Assembly (NCBI GenBank): GCA_964412105.1
Contig: CAYPNM010000002.1
Coordinates: 1 to 64,000, forward strand
Length of the DNA: 64,000 nt
Reading direction: 5' to 3'
From: JAKAGZ01 sp964412105
Lineage (GTDB): Bacteria; Bacteroidota; Ignavibacteria; Ignavibacteriales; Ignavibacteriaceae
A program made the position numbers and the translations under genes. The notes under the pieces were generated by a model, which was given only the letters and a program-made list of their open reading frames with translations, searched no databases and was not told the origin of the DNA. Positions 9,093-16,609 of this stretch are shown here, in pieces. Each line of letters opens with the position of its first letter. Positions within the stretch are counted from its first letter, which is position 1.

Positions 9093-9302
9093 TTAAGGAT
9101 TATCCGCTTCTTCTAAATTCCAGTCCTCAATCTCCTGCAAAGCATAAATAAGTTCGTATTCCTGCAGCCATTCGTTCTCAAGTAATTTACCGGAAATGTC
9201 TTGCCCTGAGTTGTTGCAGTGTCTTTTCGATCTTTCCTTTTGAATTAAAATATCAAGATCGACAAACTTTATAAGCTCATTTTCTTTTCGTTGAGTTACC
9301 AT
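9093..9302 (-). CDS. Small hypothetical protein (about 69 residues)
   Basis: A short frame upstream of, and on the same strand as, the porin operon. I prefer the ATG at 9300-9302, because the AGGT of a ribosome-binding site lies a suitable distance before it; a TTG two codons earlier is too close. The product is acidic and Leu/Glu-rich (LLENEWLQEYELIYALQEIEDW), without signal peptide or membrane helix, with a single Cys in KRHCNNSG. I recognise no family. A GC-rich hairpin with a T run lies just upstream on the transcribed strand. Its coding status is uncertain. Confidence 0.4.
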   Translation of the reverse strand: MVTQRKENELIKFVDLDILIQKERSKRHCNNSGQDISGKLLENEWLQEYELIYALQEIEDWNLEEADNP

Positions 9303-9324
9303 ATCCAACTACCTGATAAAAACA

Positions 9325-9401
9325 GGGCGCCAGCTTAAAGCGCCCCGCTCACTAATTAAGGAAAGCAGTTCTCCGATTTACTGATCTGAGGGCCATCAGA
9401 T
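9325..9401 (-). promoter_or_regulatory. Two hairpins in the leader of the small gene; the second looks like a terminator or attenuator
   Basis: Transcribed leftward, the first hairpin is ATCTGA/TCAGAT (9384-9401, six-base loop). The second is GGGCGC/GCGCCC (9325-9345, nine-base loop), followed by TGTTTTTA, a terminator-like arrangement about 25 bases before the small gene. This GC-rich stem stands out in AT-rich surroundings. The stretch between the TPR gene and the small gene holds no other coding sequence. I could not match it to a known riboswitch. Confidence 0.4.
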
Positions 9402-9584
9402 TTACGGATAAACTTTTCTTTCGATCACAATATAAATCGCAAGAATTGATCAAATATTAAGAAATAATTAAATCGTCATTAAGTTTGTGTTAAATGACCT
9501 AAATGGGGAAAATTTTTTATTTACTTTATTTTCTTTTTTTTCTTATTTTCTCATCGGAACCTATAAGCTAATCTTTGATGAATA

Positions 9585-10115
9585 ATGCAAAAAACAGAGC
9601 TTGAAAAAATATTCAGAAATTCAAATTCCCCTAATGAGCTATTCGATTATTTCAGAATTGCGATAGAAAACAAAATTAAGGATGAAGAGCTTTATAAAAC
9701 CCTGCTATGGAATAGAGCCCTTTCTCCGGATGAGATAGCAATGTATTCTGAAAAGATCTGCCAGGTTTTTCCAGGCTATTCATACAACATTTATTTATGG
9801 GTTGGAAAGATATTCAGCACAGCATCACTTCTTGGGAAATATTACGAGAAGGCTATGACTTATCTTTTAAAAGCATCGGAGGCCGACCCCAAATCATCCG
9901 AACCGCTACTTGCGTTGGCGAGAATATATAATAAAGAATTAAATATTCCTCCTTTTGATGATCTAATCGGTTCAATTGAATCACATCTGGAAAAAATAAA
10001 AAACAAAGGTACTATTTGTTTAGTCCTCTCAGATTTGTATAAGGAAAGGGGCTTTATAAATGAAGCCAGAAAATACCGTGCGCTTGCAGAAAGTCAGAAA
10101 AAACGCAAGCCCTAA
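9585..10115 (+). CDS. TPR-like hypothetical protein
   Basis: 176 residues, soluble and helical throughout. The middle (YYEKAMTYLLKASEADPKSSEPLLALARIYNKE, about residues 85-117) is a recognisable tetratricopeptide repeat. A second repeat-like pair near the end includes ICLVLSDLYKERGFINEARKYRALAESQ. Such repeats mediate protein contacts; no catalytic motif is present and the partner is unknown. Its stop overlaps the stop of the convergent patatin gene by 4 bp. Confidence 0.6.
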   Translation: MQKTELEKIFRNSNSPNELFDYFRIAIENKIKDEELYKTLLWNRALSPDEIAMYSEKICQVFPGYSYNIYLWVGKIFSTASLLGKYYEKAMTYLLKASEADPKSSEPLLALARIYNKELNIPPFDDLIGSIESHLEKIKNKGTICLVLSDLYKERGFINEARKYRALAESQKKRKP

Positions 10116-12820
10116 AGATTGTAACCCACAGAAAAATAAAACAAAACCTCTCCCCAGCTGATTGGGTTATTGGGAAGGTTTCTAATAAACTTAAAGCTTC
10201 TTCCAACTGAAAGCTCTGCCGGCCCAATCGGGGTGTCAAATGAAATCGTTGCACCAATTCCGTGCCTGAAATCCTTAAATCTTATTTCCTCGGGCACTTC
10301 CCAAGTGGAACCCAGATCATATCTAATCTTAAGATAAGTCTTAAAAAAAATATCAAAAGGTAAGTGATATCGATACTCAAGAGATGCTAAAAATATTTGT
10401 CTCCCGCGAAATTCATAGTCCCTCATACCAAAAAAAGATGCCTGGCCTCCCATTGAATACTGCAAAGATAATGGAAGAGTATTATCACCAAAGCCCATTT
10501 CAAGTCTTGGTGAAAGCGTACTATTTTCACCGAAAGTGAAATAATTTTTATATATAAATCCTATTTTTTGAAAGCCAATCTCTCCGCCAAAAATTGTCTG
10601 TCCGGTCTCATACGATCCTTTAAAATATACCCCATTATCCGGATAGGGGTACTTATCCTGTGTATCTATTGTCGTGCTGACGCCGAACTCCGCAAGCTTG
10701 ATTTTATATGGCGTAACCGTCTGTCCAGCTAAGGTTTTTACTTCATCAATTTCGTATTTTCCTGTAAAAATCAAATTTCCAAATTTTTCGATCTGTGTAC
10801 CAACAGAAACAGATGCTCCGAAAAAAGATTGTTTATATTCCCCATTTGTTGATCTTGAATAATGGAATGGATCTGAGGATGGATCATCTTCATAAGTATA
10901 AATTTCATCCTGGTTATAAAAAAGATTAATATTATAGGTTAAATACGAATCAAAAACTCTGTTTGCCTTATGCTCAATAGAAAATGATTGGCTTCTTGTT
11001 CCAGCTCCAATTAAGAAACCCAATTCAGTTCCTGAGCCAAAAATATTTTCGTTTATTAAATCCAGGTTGAGAAGAATTGGGTTTTCATTATTGGATCTGA
11101 TTCCCACACGTATAATGTTTGGCGCCTTTTCATGAACCTTAATAACAAGATAGTTTTTCCCCCCTGATCTCCGAATACCAATAATTATATCATCAAAAAG
11201 GTTAGTACTGCGCAGATTTACAAGCGCTCTTTCAATTTCCCCATAGGAAAAAAGACCATCATTAACAGATGGAAATTCTCTTGTAATTATTTCCTGATCC
11301 GTATTTTCGTTTCCCTCAACCAATAAACCAGAAATTTTCCCTTCATCTATATCTATATTTAATATACCCCCTGCACTATCAAATGTAACCGAATCTATTT
11401 CAGCTGCTATATTGCCCTCGTTTCTGTATTTCTCCATTAATGAGATAAGTTTTTCTTCCACATTAGATGCATTGTATGGTTTATACAATATGTCCTTAAA
11501 AAGATTATTTATCACTTCATCGCTTATTAAAGTGTTGCCAATGCATTTGATCTTTTTTATTTCCGGGTTTGGATCAAGATTAAAATTTATTTTTGAATAT
11601 TTATCATATTGAATAATTTCTGCGGAAACACTTTTATAATTTCCACTGGAAAAAATTTTATCAAGATCCAATTGTATCTGACCTGTAGATACTGAATCCA
11701 AATATGAATAGGAACTTAAAAACTTCTTCTCGATATTATTCGAATCATTATTTATTAAAATGTTTTTAATCCAGGTTTCTTTTAAGCCCTCTCTTTTTAA
11801 AGTCAGCGAATCAAGCCGATTCTTGATTTCTTTAGCCAGTGGTTTTGCAGTAAGGTAGCCGTTTTGAATTAATGAATCAACATTTTTAAAATCTGTGCTC
11901 TGGTGACCATCAAGTTCAGGAATAATAACAAAATTTGCCTCTTTAAGTTGGTTTTCATTTAACTTTTTCATCGGAATGCTTACAACCTGATCTGCCACGT
12001 ACCATGGATATTGCAGTTCACTTTTAGTATGAAGACCGCTGGTAGTATTTACTGCTATAACAAAACTGGCTCCGTTTTCTTTAGCTATATCAACGGGTAC
12101 ATTTGCAACTAAACCACCATCAACAAGTGTCAAGGAATCAATGTCAACGGGGGAAAGAAAAAAGGATACGCTCGAACTTGCTCTCATCGCCTGGCTAAGG
12201 TAACCGCTTCTTAAAATAGCAGGCTCTCCTGTAACAAGGTTTGTACAAACAGCTAAAAATTTTGTTCTCAGGTCATCAAAATTCCCACGTGCATGTATCG
12301 GCGCCTGTAAGGTGAGCAAATTAAGAAAGTTAATAATTAACATACCGTTATTTAATGCGGTTGGCAAAACAGGGCTTAATCCATTTAACCTGAGAGTAAA
12401 AACAGCTTTATCTTCAGATACCTTTTGATCCACAAAAAGATCCCGTCTGTTCGATTGTCTATCAATTGCCAGTAAATTATTCCAATTGGTGTTTACAGCA
12501 ATTGAATCGAGCTGTTTAATAGAGTATCCCGCAGCATAGAGCCCGCCAATAATACTTCCCATGCTGGTCCCAGCAATTAAATCCGGCTTAATTCCTGCTT
12601 CCAGCAAAGCACGTAATACGCCTATCTGTGCCAGCCCTCTTGCGCCACCTCCGCTAAGCGCTAATGCAACTTCCGGCTTGTCGGCAAGGACTTCTTGTTT
12701 TAATCCAAATGAAAGATTTTTTGTATTATGCTCTACGGTAAGATTTATTTTAACCTGCGAAAAGGATATTCCCTGAAATAAGGCAAAGATGAGGAAAATG
12801 ATTTTAATTTTACAATTCAT
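10112..12820 (-). CDS. Patatin-like phospholipase fused to POTRA and Omp85-type beta-barrel (type Vd secretion-like)
   Basis: 902 residues with a signal peptide (cleaved near ISFSQ, residue 22). A patatin domain occupies about 50-330: oxyanion loop GGGARG (57-62), nucleophile Ser86 in GTSMGS, and the catalytic DGG at Asp234. POTRA-like modules follow (about 400-570; KKIKCIGNTLISDEVINNLF and ISGLLVEGNENTDQEIITREF). The C-terminal third is a beta-barrel containing FGMRDYEFRGRQ and ending in VLFYFSVGYNL. This matches PlpD-type autotransported lipases of outer membranes, where the barrel anchors or exports the lipase. The gene follows yidC across a strong terminator, so it has its own promoter. 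Confidence 0.88.
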   Translation of the reverse strand: MNCKIKIIFLIFALFQGISFSQVKINLTVEHNTKNLSFGLKQEVLADKPEVALALSGGGARGLAQIGVLRALLEAGIKPDLIAGTSMGSIIGGLYAAGYSIKQLDSIAVNTNWNNLLAIDRQSNRRDLFVDQKVSEDKAVFTLRLNGLSPVLPTALNNGMLIINFLNLLTLQAPIHARGNFDDLRTKFLAVCTNLVTGEPAILRSGYLSQAMRASSSVSFFLSPVDIDSLTLVDGGLVANVPVDIAKENGASFVIAVNTTSGLHTKSELQYPWYVADQVVSIPMKKLNENQLKEANFVIIPELDGHQSTDFKNVDSLIQNGYLTAKPLAKEIKNRLDSLTLKREGLKETWIKNILINNDSNNIEKKFLSSYSYLDSVSTGQIQLDLDKIFSSGNYKSVSAEIIQYDKYSKINFNLDPNPEIKKIKCIGNTLISDEVINNLFKDILYKPYNASNVEEKLISLMEKYRNEGNIAAEIDSVTFDSAGGILNIDIDEGKISGLLVEGNENTDQEIITREFPSVNDGLFSYGEIERALVNLRSTNLFDDIIIGIRRSGGKNYLVIKVHEKAPNIIRVGIRSNNENPILLNLDLINENIFGSGTELGFLIGAGTRSQSFSIEHKANRVFDSYLTYNINLFYNQDEIYTYEDDPSSDPFHYSRSTNGEYKQSFFGASVSVGTQIEKFGNLIFTGKYEIDEVKTLAGQTVTPYKIKLAEFGVSTTIDTQDKYPYPDNGVYFKGSYETGQTIFGGEIGFQKIGFIYKNYFTFGENSTLSPRLEMGFGDNTLPLSLQYSMGGQASFFGMRDYEFRGRQIFLASLEYRYHLPFDIFFKTYLKIRYDLGSTWEVPEEIRFKDFRHGIGATISFDTPIGPAELSVGRSFKFIRNLPNNPISWGEVLFYFSVGYNL

Positions 12821-12838
12821 TGTTACAAAAAAAGTGAA

Positions 12839-12872
12839 AAGCCTTTAGAATAATAGCTAATTCTAAAGGCTT
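12839..12872 (-). terminator. Intrinsic terminator after yidC
   Basis: AAGCCTTTAGAAT (12839-12851) is a perfect 13 bp inverted match to ATTCTAAAGGCTT (12860-12872) with an eight-base loop. Leftward transcription runs from this stem into TTTTCACTTTTTTTG, a good U-rich tail. It separates the rpmH-rnpA-yidD-yidC unit from the patatin gene. Confidence 0.85.
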
Positions 12873-12896
12873 AATAAAGTCTAAGAAAACAACCTC

Positions 12897-14807
12897 TTAC
12901 CTTCTTCTCCTCTGCTTAGTTTGTTCTCTTTGTTTTTGTTCAGCCGCTTCCATCAGACGGCCCATAAAGCCCTGTTTTTTGTTAGGCTTATTTACAGGAA
13001 CCAATTCCATTCCATCATGCCTGTGGTTTATATAATATTGCTGCACGATCGAAAATAAATTGAATAGAAAGTAATAAAGATTTAAGCCCGAAGGAAAACT
13101 CATGAACATTAAAGTCAACATCACCGGCATTACGTAAACGAGCGCTTTTTGATTTGGATCCTTAACGCTCATTTTTTGCTGAAAGAACGTTGTAATTCCC
13201 ATTAGCAAAGCCAGACCACTTATTTCATTTATTCCAAAAAGCGGAAGTTTAAAAGATAGGTTTAGAATTACATCCGGCCTTGACAGGTCTGTAATCCACC
13301 AAACAAAGGGCTGCTGCCGCAGTTCTATAGCAGTTTTAAATAATCCCCATAGGGCTATAAATATCGGCATTTGCAAAACAAGGGGTAAACAGCCGCCCGC
13401 AGGGTTTATCCCATACGTTGAATAAAGCTTCATCGTCTCCTTGCTAACCTTTTCTTTATCATCGGCATATTTTTCCTTTATTTCTGCAATCTTGGGTTGG
13501 AGAAGCTGCATTTTCTTCATTGACTGAAAGCTTTGTTTGGTAAGCGGGTAAAGCACTATTTTAATTATCAAAGAAAAGATTACAATCACAAGACCATAGT
13601 TTGGGATGAAGCCATGCAAAAAGTTAAACAGTGGCAGCAGTACATACTCCGCGATTGGCCTGACTAAAAACTTTAGTCCAAAAAAACTTCCAAAATCAAC
13701 AACCGATTCAAAACTTCTCCCGTATTTCTTAAGCATATCATAGTCAACAGGACCCACATAGACAAGAAAGTTATTTGACTCTACAGAAGTATTTCTGAAC
13801 GGAACATTTAATCTAAGGTTATAATAACTTTTGGCTCCATCAGGAGGAATTTTGATACGATGTCCTTCAATATATGCACCATCAACATCTGATGGGTGCT
13901 GGGGTGCGATTATCGCGGCAAAATACTTATCCCTTACTGCAACCCACCCTATATCGCCGTTAAAATCCTTATGTATTTTTTCTCCTTCTTTAGAAGCATC
14001 AACAACAACTTGCTCCCCCCCATAAAAAACACTTGCATTAGCATAGTTTACTTCGTCAGCAGAATTATCTTCAACAAATCTTAAACCATTACTCCAGAGT
14101 AAATCATAGGAGTTGTTACTGATAAGGTTGTTCATACCGATCAATTCAATCTTAGTATTGATGCTGTATTTATTACCATAAAAAGTAAATACTTTTTTTA
14201 TTGCTTTATCAGAATCAATGTTGTAAGAAAAAGAGAGAGTTAATGAGTCGTTATCTTCTATTTTATAATAATATTTGTTTTGTCCCGGATTAAACAAAAG
14301 ATTCTTTGTGTTTATCGCTTTACCATCAGATGATACAAAGGCAAGATCGAGCGCATTTCCCTTTGAATAATTTATAAGCTGCACATGGGTCTTATAAAAA
14401 TTTTGTTCCGTTGTGTCTTTTATATCCGCAGAATACCAATTGTTATAATTCTTCAGGAAATATTTCTTTATGTTTGCACCTCGGGTGTCTATCTCAAGCT
14501 TAACAAGATTGTTCTCAATAGTTATAATACTTCCTGATGAATCTGAGTAAGCAAAATATTTTCCATAATTTCTTGCTGCCTTTAGGCTGTCTTCATTGTT
14601 TTCTGTTTTTAACGGTGTCTCTTCTTTTTGTTGAGTTTTCTGGGTTTTTTTTGGCGCAACAGTTAATTTTGTTGTGTCTTTATAAACCTGTGTGGTATCA
14701 GTTTTTTTCCCTTTCTGTGGCGGAGGTGGCGTGGGCGAATTAAGATAAAGCCATAGGACCAAAATTCCCCCGATAAGTATAAATGCAATTGTAGTGTTTC
14801 TATCCAT
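12897..14807 (-). CDS. yidC: Membrane protein insertase YidC
   Basis: 636 residues. An N-terminal membrane anchor (TTIAFILIGGILVLWLYL, 5-22) leads into a Lys/Thr-rich linker and the large periplasmic P1 domain (about 70-350). The conserved five-helix insertase core follows (YGLVIVIFSLIIKIVLYPLTKQS, then INPAGGCLPLVLQMPIFIALW, then PSGLNLYYFLFNLFSIVQQY), with a basic tail ending KQRRRR that can bind the ribosome. YidC inserts and folds inner membrane proteins with or without SecYEG. It is the last gene of the conserved rpmH-rnpA-yidD-yidC block. Confidence 0.97.
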   Translation of the reverse strand: MDRNTTIAFILIGGILVLWLYLNSPTPPPPQKGKKTDTTQVYKDTTKLTVAPKKTQKTQQKEETPLKTENNEDSLKAARNYGKYFAYSDSSGSIITIENNLVKLEIDTRGANIKKYFLKNYNNWYSADIKDTTEQNFYKTHVQLINYSKGNALDLAFVSSDGKAINTKNLLFNPGQNKYYYKIEDNDSLTLSFSYNIDSDKAIKKVFTFYGNKYSINTKIELIGMNNLISNNSYDLLWSNGLRFVEDNSADEVNYANASVFYGGEQVVVDASKEGEKIHKDFNGDIGWVAVRDKYFAAIIAPQHPSDVDGAYIEGHRIKIPPDGAKSYYNLRLNVPFRNTSVESNNFLVYVGPVDYDMLKKYGRSFESVVDFGSFFGLKFLVRPIAEYVLLPLFNFLHGFIPNYGLVIVIFSLIIKIVLYPLTKQSFQSMKKMQLLQPKIAEIKEKYADDKEKVSKETMKLYSTYGINPAGGCLPLVLQMPIFIALWGLFKTAIELRQQPFVWWITDLSRPDVILNLSFKLPLFGINEISGLALLMGITTFFQQKMSVKDPNQKALVYVMPVMLTLMFMSFPSGLNLYYFLFNLFSIVQQYYINHRHDGMELVPVNKPNKKQGFMGRLMEAAEQKQREQTKQRRRR

Positions 14808-14819
14808 TCAAAAACCTTT

Positions 14820-15029
14820 TTATTCTACGGGGTCATAGCCCCCTTTGTTAAAAGGATTACATCTTAAAATTCGCCATATTGATTTCAGCAGCCCTTTAAT
14901 CACACCGTATTTTTTAAATGCCTGAACTGCGTATTCCGAACAAGTTGGGTAAAAACGGCAAGACGAAGGAAAAAGGGGTGAAATTATCTTCTGATATATC
15001 CTAATGAAGAAAACAAAAACTCTCCACAT
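14820..15029 (-). CDS. yidD: Membrane protein insertion efficiency factor YidD
   Basis: 69 residues, the normal size for this small family. The diagnostic three-Cys pattern is present (SSCRFYPTCSEYA and ILRCNPFNKGGYDPV) after an N-terminal amphipathic helix. YidD associates with the inner membrane and aids YidC-dependent insertion. It overlaps the rnpA stop by one base and precedes yidC by 12 bp. Confidence 0.95.
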   Translation of the reverse strand: MWRVFVFFIRIYQKIISPLFPSSCRFYPTCSEYAVQAFKKYGVIKGLLKSIWRILRCNPFNKGGYDPVE

Positions 15030-15427
15030 TACAACTTGTCTTTTAGTTTTAACAGAATCTCTTTGACGCCTGACTCAATATCCTGAAAATATATTTTCTT
15101 ATTCCTCTTCTCATTCAGTGTGTTGGGAGAAAAGACCATCATTAACAAAAGATTTTTTCCAAACACTGATTCTCTAAGAATTTCTTTATTCAACCTGTAT
15201 GCTTCTTTGATCAGTCTCCTTATCCTGTTTCTCCAGACCGCTCTTCCTGCCTTTTTGTAAACAGCCGCTGAAATTAATATTCCCGGCTTAGATCTATTTT
15301 TTTCTATCAGATATGTTGCTTTTATTTTTTTATCGGAAGAAAATATTGTTTTTCCGTTTGAGAAGATTTTTTCAAAATCTTTTCTGCTTTTTACCCTTTC
15401 TTTAGCAGAAAACCCAAACCGTTTCAA
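15029..15427 (-). CDS. rnpA: Ribonuclease P protein component
   Basis: 132 residues with the RnpA signature: GFSAKERVKSRKDFEKIF at the N-terminus and the basic KKAGRAVWRNRIRRLIKEAYRL motif (about 60-80) that contacts the RNA. It helps the catalytic RNA mature tRNA 5' ends. The start is a TTG codon (15425-15427); no ATG lies nearby, and the family core begins right there. An AAGGG overlapping the rpmH stop serves as the ribosome-binding site, indicating coupled translation with rpmH five bases upstream. Confidence 0.93.
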   Translation of the reverse strand: MKRFGFSAKERVKSRKDFEKIFSNGKTIFSSDKKIKATYLIEKNRSKPGILISAAVYKKAGRAVWRNRIRRLIKEAYRLNKEILRESVFGKNLLLMMVFSPNTLNEKRNKKIYFQDIESGVKEILLKLKDKL

Positions 15428-15432
15428 GGCCC

Positions 15433-15579
15433 TTATTTCTCATCGCTTACAGATAATCTCTTTCTTCCTTTTGCCCGCCTGCTGGCTAGTACTTTTCTAC
15501 CATTCTTAGTTTTCATTCTTTCTCTAAAGCCGTGCTTGTTCTTCTTTTTTCTATTGCTCGGCTGAAATGTTCTTTTCAT
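15433..15579 (-). CDS. rpmH: 50S ribosomal protein L34
   Basis: A 48-residue, very basic protein, MKRTFQPSNRKKKNKHGF at the N-terminus, followed by RERMKTKNGRKVLASRR and an eight-residue acidic-ended extension (LSVSDEK) beyond the usual L34 end. L34 is part of the large ribosomal subunit. The ATG is at 15577-15579, after GGAGCCAGG. It heads the leftward rpmH-rnpA-yidD-yidC operon facing away from dnaA. Confidence 0.97.
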   Translation of the reverse strand: MKRTFQPSNRKKKNKHGFRERMKTKNGRKVLASRRAKGRKRLSVSDEK

Positions 15580-16369
15580 TACCTGGCTCCTGTTTCATGT
15601 CAAAAAGATTTTAAAAATACTTATTAACGCCTTAAAACACAAGATATCTGATGTTTGATTGGGGTTCTTATTAAAAATCCGCAAATGAAGCAAAACATCG
15701 TTTTATTTCTATATTTTAAGGCTCGGTTAGGGATTATAATTTATAAACCCTTTACAAAGTGGGGTTATAAGGCGAAACTTACCCCCTAATGTTGCTTTTC
15801 TCGATACAATATAATGCCTTTTTTTCTAGTAATGTTAGTTGTTCCATCTGCTGAATAACTTAGTGAATTTGACTGTTTTTCATTAATTCTGAAATACGAA
15901 AAGGCCCCCTTTTAGTATGTCAATTTTGTCAAATTTGATTAACTCCAAGCACCTTTTCGATGGGGATTTTATAGGAGGTGTATAGTAGTTGTACAGGAGG
16001 TAAGCAGGAAATGGAAAGGTCTGCCAATTTGTCAGGCTTCTTATAAGGAATCATCACAGATTAAAATTAATTAAATAACTTTAAGCTGCGCTTAGGTCTG
16101 TCGGTACCCAGATCATTCGAACAGAATCAGGTTCTGAATTAAAACTAATATTAGATTTTGGCTTTAAAACGACACTTTCTATTTATTTCCATAATCAACC
16201 TGTAATACTAAAAATTAATTCAACCCGATAGGCCTTTGGCATAGCACAAATTATTTATTTACCATTCTATTTAAAATTATTTTTCATTTTTTCAGAATTA
16301 ATTTGCACTAGCGCTAATTACTTTATATTTTTTCTTTCCTATGTGCTGCTAAAAAGGGCGTTAATATCT

Positions 16370-16378
16370 TGTGGAAAA
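16370..16378 (-). promoter_or_regulatory. DnaA box-like site, one mismatch
   Basis: TGTGGAAAA is the reverse complement of TTTTCCACA, one base away from the consensus TTATCCACA. The same variant occurs beyond dnaA at 18165-18173. It may contribute to an upstream DnaA-binding cluster or to dnaA autoregulation. Confidence 0.5.
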
Positions 16379-16385
16379 ATAATTT

Positions 16386-16404
16386 TTGTGAAAACGTTTC
16401 ACAA
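16386..16404. promoter_or_regulatory. 19 bp near-perfect palindrome upstream of dnaA
   Basis: TTGTGAAAACGTTTCACAA has eight-base arms TTGTGAAA and TTTCACAA around ACG. The shape, with CG at the centre, resembles operators of dimeric LacI-type regulators. It lies about 205 bp before the dnaA start, next to a DnaA-box-like site. No regulator that would bind it is encoded nearby. Confidence 0.45.
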
Positions 16405-16456
16405 GACAGAACTTGGCAGAAATTGAAAAAAGCTATGTTAAATTTGTTAATTATTT

Positions 16457-16506
16457 AGCCGGCGCACGCTAATCGCTTTTACGGCAAGGGCTTGCGCCTG
16501 CGGTTT
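16457..16506. repeat. GC-rich imperfect inverted repeat
   Basis: GGCGCA (16461-16466) pairs with TGCGCC (16493-16498), with additional imperfect pairing outside. It is a compact GC-rich island inside an otherwise very AT-rich spacer. It could be a REP-like element or a protein-binding hairpin at the origin; no second copy was seen in the window. Confidence 0.4.
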
Positions 16507-16594
16507 TAATGTTAATATTTTGTGAACATGTGGTTATGTTTATTGAAATAACTTTTTTTTCTGATGAATATTGATATTTTTTAAACCTTGCTCG

Positions 16595-16603
16595 TGTGGA
16601 TAA
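16595..16603 (-). promoter_or_regulatory. Perfect DnaA box directly before dnaA
   Basis: TGTGGATAA is an exact match to the consensus box TTATCCACA in reverse. It ends six bases before the dnaA ATG, so it overlaps the translation initiation region and is well placed for dnaA autoregulation as well as origin function. Confidence 0.8.
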
Positions 16604-16609
16604 AGTTTT

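Larger units (their letters stand above)
15580..16609. other. 1.03 kb non-coding spacer rpmH-dnaA, promoters and part of the origin region
   Basis: No gene of normal size is visible on either strand. The stretch must hold the divergent promoters of rpmH and dnaA. Near dnaA it carries DnaA-box-like sites (16370-16378 and 16595-16603), a 19 bp palindrome (16386-16404) and a GC-rich inverted repeat (16457-16506). At 15995-16046 a near-perfect ribosome-binding site precedes an 11-codon frame (MERSANLSGFL). I see no tRNA or other RNA gene in it. Confidence 0.6.

Noticed and set aside
9303..9420. Known riboswitch class in the leader of the small gene
   Set aside because: I compared it by eye with common classes (cobalamin, SAM, c-di-GMP, fluoride, preQ1, ZTP) and found no matching core.
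16085..16145. tRNA-like fragment in the rpmH-dnaA spacer
   Set aside because: A few T-loop-like bases occur, but no cloverleaf can be formed.
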